Assembly (NCBI GenBank): GCA_937959175.1 | Contig: CALGAS010000507.1 | Span: 1 to 6,994, forward strand | Reading direction: 5' to 3' | Source: an uncultured bacterium | GTDB taxonomy: Bacteria > Planctomycetota > Planctomycetia > Pirellulales > UBA1268 | DNA: 6,994 nt | Part shown: positions 1 through 6,994 of the stretch, piece after piece | Layout: the number at the start of each line of letters is the position of its first letter | Position numbering within the stretch: the stretch's first letter is position 1 | Made by a program: the position numbers and the translations under genes | The notes under the pieces: generated by a model | Seen by the model: only the letters and a program-made list of their open reading frames with translations | Databases searched by the model: none | What the model was told of the DNA's origin: nothing

Positions 1-83
1 GGGGACTGGCTCCGAGCGAAGCGAGGTGCCTGTACCCTTTTCCAACCCGAGGACAAACGCAATCAAGGGTTCGCCCCGAGCCC
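1..83 (-). repeat. Dispersed REP-like palindromic repeat, left copy
   Basis: Bases 1-55 are the reverse complement of 5124-5178 with one mismatch (54 of 55). Similarity continues less perfectly to about base 83, where bases 72-83 match 5097-5108 on the other strand. Within the core, bases 2-37 can fold into an imperfect hairpin: outer GGG/CCC, then GGC/GCC and CC/GG, with T-T mismatches and tandem G-A mismatches around a GAA loop. The left window edge cuts the element, so the outer arm seen in the right copy is missing here. Short intergenic palindromes of this kind resemble REP elements, which in many bacteria are spread by RAYT transposases. No transposase is visible in the window, so the family assignment is an inference. 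Confidence 0.8.
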
Positions 84-90
84 CGAACCC

Positions 91-126
91 AAAAGAAAAG
101 GACCCGTGGTTTGGGGAAACCACGGG
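91..126 (-). terminator. Rho-independent terminator, minus strand
   Basis: Bases 103-112 and 117-126 form a perfect 10-bp stem with a four-base loop (113-116). Read on the minus strand, the stem is followed after three bases by TTTTCTTTT (92-100), the classical stem plus U-tract arrangement. On the plus strand there is no T-tract after the stem, so the signal is directional. It would end a transcript coming from the right, that is from the 130-476 interval, or from antisense transcription out of acnA. No conventional minus-strand gene lies there, which is why a short transcript is proposed separately. Confidence 0.7.
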
Positions 127-224
127 CCCGTAGCGGCTATCGAAGTGTGGGTCTTGGGGGGGGGAACAGCCGCTGAAAAGATCCTGTTGTTCGGTTAGGT
201 CGATCGGACATTCTGCCCTTCAAC
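92..224 (-). ncRNA. Candidate short transcript, possibly with a 24-codon ORF
   Basis: A minus-strand TATAGT (231-236) would start transcription near 224, and a strong intrinsic terminator ends near 92, giving an RNA of about 130 nt. Inside it, an ATG at 211 opens a 24-codon frame closed by TAG at 137-139. A purine-rich GAAGGG lies at 216-221, four bases before the ATG, which is slightly close for a ribosome-binding site. The peptide would read MSDRPNRTTG... and end in ...RPTLR; it matches nothing I recognise. Bases 168-174 and 132-138 can pair (7 bp), so a structured noncoding RNA is equally possible. No good -35 box sits at the usual spacing: TTGTCG at 258-263 is 21 bases away. This is a hypothesis from a promoter-like box plus a terminator. 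Confidence 0.22.
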
Positions 225-230
225 TCCAAA

Positions 231-236
231 ACTATA
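231..236 (-). promoter_or_regulatory. Candidate -10 box of the short minus-strand transcript
   Basis: The minus strand reads TATAGT, five of six bases of the sigma-70 consensus, within a locally AT-richer stretch. The closest -35-like hexamer, TTGTCG at 258-263, has an overlong 21-base spacer. The box gains interest only because a strong terminator lies about 130 bases downstream on the same strand. Confidence 0.22.
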
Positions 237-368
237 CACCCGGACGCTGCCTCGTGTCGACAAGGCCCTCTATTTTTTTTCCGTGAGCGGGCTGCCACAG
301 GCCGCATAATCGGCCACCCGTCGGCCATTGCCGCTTCACCTGCGATTCCGGCCGAATCAGCCCGGATT

Positions 369-394
369 TTGACGTTTCCGGAGTTTGCTAGGCT
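369..394 (+). promoter_or_regulatory. Candidate acnA promoter
   Basis: TTGACG (369-374) matches the sigma-70 -35 consensus in five of six bases. TGC-TAGGCT (386-394) fits the extended -10 pattern TGnTAnnnT. The spacer between TTGACG and TAGGCT is only 14 bases, so the two are unlikely to work together as a standard pair; the extended -10 could work alone. Transcription would start near 401, giving a leader of about 75 bases before the acnA ATG. A small inverted repeat (GATTC at 344-348, GAATC at 354-358) lies just upstream and could be an operator. Confidence 0.3.
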
Positions 395-476
395 ACCCGG
401 GCGGACACGTTCCGAGCGGGAAGGATCCCCCGCAGTCTTCGAGATCCCCCCATTCAGGTATCCCGCCAGCCCTGCC

Positions 477-3185
<2,709 letters not shown>

Positions 3186-3345
3186 CCGCGACCGCCCCGA
3201 TCGCTCCCTTCCGGTTTGCTTGGTGAGCCCGCAAAGTCTGCCAAGGGGCTGTTTTGCCCGTGTCTGAGGGGGTCGGCGGCTGATCGTGCCCTTCGAACGG
3301 ATATTCTTCCGGGAGGGTCCCCGTATCGAATGCGTCCGGTTTCCG

Positions 3346-3351
3346 TATAGT
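3346..3351 (+). promoter_or_regulatory. Candidate -10 box of the oxoamine synthase gene
   Basis: TATAGT matches five of six consensus bases, while the hexamer region 17 bases upstream resembles a -35 box poorly. Transcription would begin near 3358, about 37 bases before the ATG at 3395. The box overlaps the GTG at 3350, the most upstream possible start of the frame, which argues against that start. Confidence 0.35.
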
Positions 3352-3384
3352 GCTGCTGGCATCCAAGCGGAGGCCGCAGGCGGC

Positions 3385-3388
3385 GGAG
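3385..3388 (+). promoter_or_regulatory. Ribosome-binding site deciding the start at 3395
   Basis: GGAG lies six bases before the ATG at 3395. The alternative GTG at 3350 has no such site and sits inside the candidate -10 box, so the ATG is preferred. Confidence 0.45.
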
Positions 3389-3394
3389 CGGACG

Positions 3395-4999
3395 ATGATT
3401 TCAACGACGAACAGCAGGCCGCGGCGGAATGCCGCCGCCACCACGACCAGGGGCAGCGGTGCGACCGACGAGGTTGATCCTCGTGGCCGGCCCGGCGCCC
3501 ACACCCGCGAGGCGATCACGCCGGTCGTGATCCGTGAACTCGAGCGGTCGCTGCCCCCGGACAGCCGGCGGCCGCTTTCGGTGCGGTCGAGCTTGCTGGC
3601 GGCCGGCATCGACGCCGCCCGGCTCGGCGACGCGATCAACCGGATCGAGGGCCGCTACGGGATGCGGTTTCGCGAGGAGTGGCTCCTGGACGTGCAGACC
3701 TGCGGTGACCTCGTGCAATGCGTCGCCGAGCGGATGTTTGACGCGGCCGACCGGGCCCCGCCCCGCGTCACGCCCCGGCCTCAGGCCGGCCTGGCTGCGG
3801 AGCGGCCCGAACAGGATTCGGCGTTTCCGGAGTGTCGTGTCATCGAGGAGCGGCTGGCAACGCTCGAGCAGGCCGGCCTCGCCAATCCCTTTCTGCTAGC
3901 ACACGAGGCGGTCGCGGGCCGCTCGGCTCGGATCGCCGGCCGCGAGATCGTCAGCTTCACGAGTTTCGACTATCTCGGACTCTCCGGGCATCCCGCCGTC
4001 ACCGCCGCCGCCAAGGCGGCGATCGACCGCTTCGGCTGCGGCGCCTCAGCCAGCCGGTTGGTGGGGGGCAACACGACGCTGCTCGAATCGCTCGACCGGG
4101 AACTGGCGGAGTTCCTCGGCGCCGAAGGAGCGGCGGTCTTTCCCTGCGGCTACGGCACCAACGCCTCTGTCTTGGGGCATCTCTTTGGCAACGGCGACCT
4201 GATCCTCTACGACGAACTCTCGCACAACAGCATCGCCCAGGGCGTCACGGCCTCCGGCGCCGCCGCCCGCAGCTTCCGACACAACGACGCCGACTCCCTC
4301 GACGGGCTGCTCCGCGATCTCCGCGGCCGCTACCGCCGGGTGGTGGTCGCGATCGAGGGCGTCTACAGCATGGACGGCGACTACCCCGATCTGCCCCGCT
4401 TCATCGAGATCAAGCAGCGGCACGAGGCGTTGCTCTACGTCGACGAAGCCCACTCCCTGGGCACGATGGGCCCGACGGGGCGGGGCATCTGCGAGCACTT
4501 CGGCGTCAGTCCCGCGGCCGGGGATCTCTGGATGGGCACGATCAGCAAGTCGCTCGGCTCCGGCGGTGGCTACATCGCCGGCGGCCAGCGGCTGGTCGAC
4601 TACCTGCGGCTGACCACCCCGGCGCTCGTTTTCTCAACCGCCTGCTCCCCCGCCAACTCGGCGGCGGCCCTCGAAGCGGTGCGGGTCATGCGGCGGGAGC
4701 CCTGGCGGGTCGGACGGCTCCGGGAGCGTTCCGACCTGTTCCTGAAGCTGGCGATCGACGCCGGACTCGACACCGGCACCAGCGACAACACGCCGGTCAT
4801 CCCGGTCATTCTCGGCAGTTCCGAACGGGCGCTGGCGGTCTCCCAGCGACTGCTCGAGCGGGGCATCAATGCCCGGCCGATCCTCTATCCCGCCGTCCGC
4901 GAGTCGGCCGCCCGGGTCCGGTTCTTCATCACCGCCGAGCACACCGAAGACCAGATCGTGCGGGCCGTCGAGGAAGTCACCGCCGCCGTCGCCCGCTGA
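3395..4999 (+). CDS. PLP-dependent alpha-oxoamine synthase with N-terminal carrier-like domain
   Basis: The 534-residue protein belongs to the family of BioF (8-amino-7-oxononanoate synthase), Kbl and serine palmitoyltransferase, which condense an amino acid with an acyl thioester and release CO2. Residues 1-40 are basic, low-complexity and probably disordered. Residues 41-115 resemble an acyl carrier protein, but the expected G-[IL]-D-S-L motif reads GIDAA, putting alanine at position 74 where the phosphopantetheine serine should be. Residues 150-534 form a full-length catalytic domain: FDYLGLSG, then CGASASRLVGGN, His277 (stacks on PLP), YSMDGDYPDLPRF, Asp350 and His353 in VDEAHSLG, Lys385 (Schiff base) in TISKSLGSGGGY, and VRFFIT near the end. 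The YSMDGD...PRFIEIK and LWMGTISKSL wording recalls versions linked to polyketide synthases and the carrier-fused PigH/RedN type more than biotin enzymes. Substrates cannot be named. The gene follows acnA on the same strand after 209 bases with its own candidate promoter and converges on the exporter gene. The family is certain; the carrier-like domain is likely. Confidence 0.92.
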   Translation: MISTTNSRPRRNAAATTTRGSGATDEVDPRGRPGAHTREAITPVVIRELERSLPPDSRRPLSVRSSLLAAGIDAARLGDAINRIEGRYGMRFREEWLLDVQTCGDLVQCVAERMFDAADRAPPRVTPRPQAGLAAERPEQDSAFPECRVIEERLATLEQAGLANPFLLAHEAVAGRSARIAGREIVSFTSFDYLGLSGHPAVTAAAKAAIDRFGCGASASRLVGGNTTLLESLDRELAEFLGAEGAAVFPCGYGTNASVLGHLFGNGDLILYDELSHNSIAQGVTASGAAARSFRHNDADSLDGLLRDLRGRYRRVVVAIEGVYSMDGDYPDLPRFIEIKQRHEALLYVDEAHSLGTMGPTGRGICEHFGVSPAAGDLWMGTISKSLGSGGGYIAGGQRLVDYLRLTTPALVFSTACSPANSAAALEAVRVMRREPWRVGRLRERSDLFLKLAIDAGLDTGTSDNTPVIPVILGSSERALAVSQRLLERGINARPILYPAVRESAARVRFFITAEHTEDQIVRAVEEVTAAVAR

Positions 5000-5007
5000 C
5001 GCCGCCC

Positions 5008-5121
5008 GCTGCGGGCTCGGGCTGTGCCCGAGCCATTTCGCGGACGCTTGCTGCAGGCTCGGGGCGGGCCCGAGCCATTTCGCGGACGCTTGCTGCGGGC
5101 TCGGGGCGGGCCCGTATTTCG
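5008..5121 (+). repeat. Tandem 42-bp hairpin units (2.7 copies)
   Basis: Units lie at 5008-5049, 5050-5091 and 5092-5121; the third is partial, with three bases missing near 5114. Units 1 and 2 agree at 38 of 42 bases. Each complete unit holds an inverted repeat. Unit 1 has a perfect 9-bp stem (5014-5022 with 5026-5034, loop TGT). Unit 2 has an 8-bp stem (5056-5063 with 5069-5076). Three of the four differences fall at the hairpin tip, so the stem is preserved. The array starts eight bases after the stop codon of the oxoamine synthase gene and may stabilise or end its mRNA, although no T-tract follows. Its third unit merges into the dispersed repeat copy. Confidence 0.85.
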
Positions 5122-5178
5122 TGTGTCCTCGGGTTGGAAAAGGGTACAGGCACCTCGCTTCGCTCGGAGCCAGCCCCC
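5097..5178 (+). repeat. Dispersed REP-like palindromic repeat, right copy
   Basis: Bases 5124-5178 are the reverse complement of 1-55 with one mismatch. The left part, 5097-5123, matches 56-83 less well: it starts with a shared 12-base block and needs one gap. This copy lies between two converging genes, and its first bases double as the third 42-bp unit. It is in inverted orientation relative to the left copy, so the two flank acnA and the oxoamine synthase gene. Confidence 0.85.
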
Positions 5179-5184
5179 TTTTCC
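5136..5184. terminator. Possible bidirectional terminator within the repeat
   Basis: GGAAAAGGG (5136-5144) pairs perfectly with CCCTTTTCC (5176-5184). The interior continues as an imperfect stem, with CAGG and CC paired to complementary bases and A-A mismatches, around a short TTC loop. On both strands the 3' arm contains a run of C followed by TTTT. The element lies between the stops of two converging genes (4999 and 5239). A two-way terminator role is therefore plausible, but the T runs are short and belong to the stem, so it could be only an mRNA-stabilising hairpin. Confidence 0.4.
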
Positions 5185-5238
5185 GTACGCGCACATTTCC
5201 ACCACTAACCCACCCCAAACGCGATCACCACCTGCGCC

Positions 5239-6994
5239 TCACGCCGCCTCACTAACCGGCTTCGGGGCGGCGACCCTCGGCCAGGCGAGCGTCGGCTTCC
5301 CAAAGAGGCCATCCCAGACTCGGTCGCGGCGGGGCCTGACCAGCCGGTCGGTGACGACGATCAAGGCCGGCAGAAAGATCAGCTCGGCCACCGTAGCGGC
5401 TGCCACCGCGGCGCAGGCGAGCAGGCCGAATCCCGCCAGCGTCGGCACGCTGCTGGCCATCACCGCGGCGAAGCCGACCGAGAGCACCAGGCCCCCGATC
5501 ATCACCGCGTTGCCCGTCTCGACCACCGCCCGCCGGACGGCCGTCTCGATCGAGATCCCTCGCCGGCGATGCCGGGCGAGCGCCGCCAGCACGTGGACCG
5601 TGTCATCAACGGCCAGGCCCAGGCAGACGTTGAACACGATCACGCTGGCCGGATCGAGGCCCCGGCCGGTCAGCACGAGCACCGCTCCGATCACCGCCAG
5701 CGGGAAGACGTTGGGAATCATGCTGACGATCCCGGCCAAGGGCGAGCGGAAGGCGACCGCCAGAATCCCGCCGATCACGAGGACCTCCAGGAGCAGGCTC
5801 GAGCCCAGGTCGGTGACCAGTTGGCGGATGTTGCGGGCGGAAACGACCGACATCCCCGCCAGGCTGAACCGCCAGCCCGGCCGGGCGGCCGACATTTCGG
5901 CTAGGTCGGCGTCGATCCGATCGTAGAGCAGCTCGAGCCGGCGGGATCCGAGGTCCGAGACCCTCGCCCGTACGATTGCCAGCCGGTCCGACGGCGAGAC
6001 CAGGTCGGCACACTCCTCGGCCGGCAGCCGTTGGCGAGCCCGCGGCGGCAGCGAGCCGGCGACGCTCGCCAGCGAGACGGGCCGCGAGACATGACCCTCC
6101 GCTGCCAGCGTCTCGCCGACCTCAGCCAGGGCTTCAAAGACCTCGCCCGACCGCCAGTCAACCTCTTCCGGCCAGCCGACCACCACGTCGAAGCCCATCA
6201 CGCCGCCGAACTCTTCATCGACGCTCGCCAGGGCCACCGCTGCCGGTGCCTGCCGCGGCAGGGAGTCGGCGACCCGGTTGTCTGCCTCCAATGAGCCGCC
6301 CAGCAGGGCCAGCAGGAGCGTGCCGACGCAGGCGACAGCCGACAGCGGCCGGGCGTGCCGCACCGAGAAGGCTGCCAGGCTGCCGGCCAAGCGGCTGGCC
6401 CGCCGCGAGGAGCGGCCCAACTTTCGGCCGGCCAGGAAGGGGAGCGTCGCCAGGAGGGGCGTGAGCAGCGTCACGGCCAGGAAGCTCGCCAATGCGCCGA
6501 CCGCCGCCGCGATCCCGAAGGTCCGAACCGTGTCGATCCGGGCGACCGCCAGCGAGGCGAAGCCGATCGCCGTGACGATGCTCGTCAGCCCGCAGGCGGT
6601 GCCGACCCGGCGGACCGCTCCCGACGACGCCGCCAGCGGATCGAGGCCCCGGCGGGCGCTGCGGCGCATGTCCTCGATGAAGTGGATCGAGTCGCAGGTG
6701 CCGACCACCAGGGCCAGCGAGGGGACGACGCTCGTCAGGATGTTGACCGGCGCGCCGCAGAGCCCCAGGACGCCCATCGCCCAGACCGCACCGATGAAGG
6801 GGGGCAGGCAGGCGACCAGCGTGCTGCGAACGCTGCGGGCCACGCTGGCGGAGATGATCAGGGCCAGCGAGAGCCCCAGCGAGTTGAACACGATCATGTC
6901 CCGCCGGAGGGCCCGGGTGGCCTGCTCGCGGAGGGCCGGAATACCGGTCAACTCGATCGTCAGCGGCCCTTCGTCGGCCGCTGCCAGGATGGCT
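5239..6994 (-). CDS. RND/MMPL-type exporter, C-terminal part (5' end outside window)
   Basis: The frame is open to the right edge, so the true start is not visible; the TTG at 6949-6951 is an internal leucine codon. The visible 584 residues, numbered from the edge, contain 11 likely membrane segments: about 33-52, 58-78, 85-105, 135-151, 159-184, 216-233, 398-415, 419-443, 449-469, 495-514 and 522-547. A large extracytoplasmic domain (about 234-397) separates the two halves. The first transmembrane segment and most of the first such domain are cut off. This is the duplicated 12-segment plan of RND pumps. GTCDSIHF (Asp101) in the first half and GLAVDDTVH (Asp463, Asp464) in the second sit where the proton-relay aspartates of the family occur. 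The wording resembles the 'predicted exporter' MMPL branch (COG1033-like), which includes hopanoid and lipid transporters such as HpnN; the cargo here is unknown. The protein would act in the inner membrane using the proton gradient. The gene converges on the oxoamine synthase gene across a 239-bp gap, so they are not co-transcribed. Confidence 0.93.
   Translation of the reverse strand, partial: AILAAADEGPLTIELTGIPALREQATRALRRDMIVFNSLGLSLALIISASVARSVRSTLVACLPPFIGAVWAMGVLGLCGAPVNILTSVVPSLALVVGTCDSIHFIEDMRRSARRGLDPLAASSGAVRRVGTACGLTSIVTAIGFASLAVARIDTVRTFGIAAAVGALASFLAVTLLTPLLATLPFLAGRKLGRSSRRASRLAGSLAAFSVRHARPLSAVACVGTLLLALLGGSLEADNRVADSLPRQAPAAVALASVDEEFGGVMGFDVVVGWPEEVDWRSGEVFEALAEVGETLAAEGHVSRPVSLASVAGSLPPRARQRLPAEECADLVSPSDRLAIVRARVSDLGSRRLELLYDRIDADLAEMSAARPGWRFSLAGMSVVSARNIRQLVTDLGSSLLLEVLVIGGILAVAFRSPLAGIVSMIPNVFPLAVIGAVLVLTGRGLDPASVIVFNVCLGLAVDDTVHVLAALARHRRRGISIETAVRRAVVETGNAVMIGGLVLSVGFAAVMASSVPTLAGFGLLACAAVAAATVAELIFLPALIVVTDRLVRPRRDRVWDGLFGKPTLAWPRVAAPKPVSEAA

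Larger units (their letters stand above)
1..476. other. Intergenic region upstream of acnA
   Basis: I find no convincing conventional protein gene here. In order, the stretch holds the repeat copy (1-83) and a second short hairpin (arms 67-73 and 84-90, 7 bp). Next come a minus-strand terminator (91-126), a 9-G run (156-164), a TATAGT box on the minus strand (231-236), an 8-T run (273-280), a small inverted repeat (344-348 with 354-358) and a candidate promoter (369-394). The part from about 180 to 300 looks more AT-rich than the flanking genes. A minus-strand reading frame open from 589 to 137 runs into acnA and has no recognisable protein character. Confidence 0.7.

Noticed and set aside
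67..90. tRNA-like GGTTCG element
   Set aside because: GGGTTCG pairs with CGAACCC in a simple hairpin; no acceptor, D or anticodon arms can be found around it.
249..280. Plus-strand terminator from GCCT...AGGC followed by eight T
   Set aside because: The stem is only six pairs with a two-base bulge, and the T run begins six bases after it; too weak to call.
369..476. Upstream extension of aconitase from a TTG at 369
   Set aside because: The 36 extra residues match nothing in the family, the TTG is the start of a -35-like TTGACG, and the ATG at 477 gives the standard N-terminus.
5008..5121. CRISPR array
   Set aside because: The 42-bp units are contiguous with no unique spacers, and no cas gene is present.
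3832..5208. Long alternative plus-strand frame across the oxoamine synthase
   Set aside because: It is an arginine- and glycine-rich shifted reading of the synthase, whose own frame has every family motif.
5024..5926. Plus-strand frame with repeated PEPFRGRLL-type peptides
   Set aside because: The repeated peptide results from the 42-bp units being divisible by three, and the rest runs antisense through the exporter gene.

Overview
The window is a GC-rich stretch of bacterial chromosome, apparently ordinary housekeeping and lipid-related territory rather than a mobile or defence region. High GC, weak or absent Shine-Dalgarno sequences, a lone acnA-type aconitase and long REP-like intergenic palindromes would all fit a planctomycete. 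That assignment is an inference from style and protein resemblance, not from a marker gene, and it is only moderately supported.

Layout from left to right. Bases 1-83 are one copy of an approximately 80-bp dispersed palindromic repeat, cut by the left window edge. Bases 84-476 hold no convincing conventional gene. They do contain a strong minus-strand intrinsic terminator (91-126), a possible short minus-strand transcript ending at it, and a candidate promoter for the next gene. Bases 477-3185 encode a complete aconitate hydratase (acnA, plus strand), with all three iron-sulphur cysteines and the domain-4 substrate-binding motif. After a 209-bp gap with its own candidate promoter, bases 3395-4999 (plus strand) encode a PLP-dependent alpha-oxoamine synthase. 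Its N-terminus carries a carrier-protein-like domain in which the phosphopantetheine serine appears to be alanine.

The 239-bp gap between convergent genes (5000-5238) contains almost three 42-bp hairpin-forming tandem units. These run directly into a second copy of the dispersed repeat, in opposite orientation to the left copy (54 of 55 bases complementary in the core), which could act as a two-way terminator. Bases 5239-6994 (minus strand) are the C-terminal 584 residues of an RND/MMPL-type exporter whose start lies beyond the right edge.

Functionally, aconitase serves the TCA cycle. The oxoamine synthase condenses an amino acid with an acyl thioester, as in biotin, sphingoid-base or polyketide-type pathways. 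The exporter belongs to a superfamily that often moves lipids or hydrophobic molecules. A lipid-like product made by the synthase and moved by the exporter is conceivable, but the two genes converge and share no operon, so the link is speculative. The points most worth a second look are the apparently dead carrier domain fused to an otherwise intact synthase, the inverted repeat pair with its nested tandem units, and the possible small transcript at 92-224.
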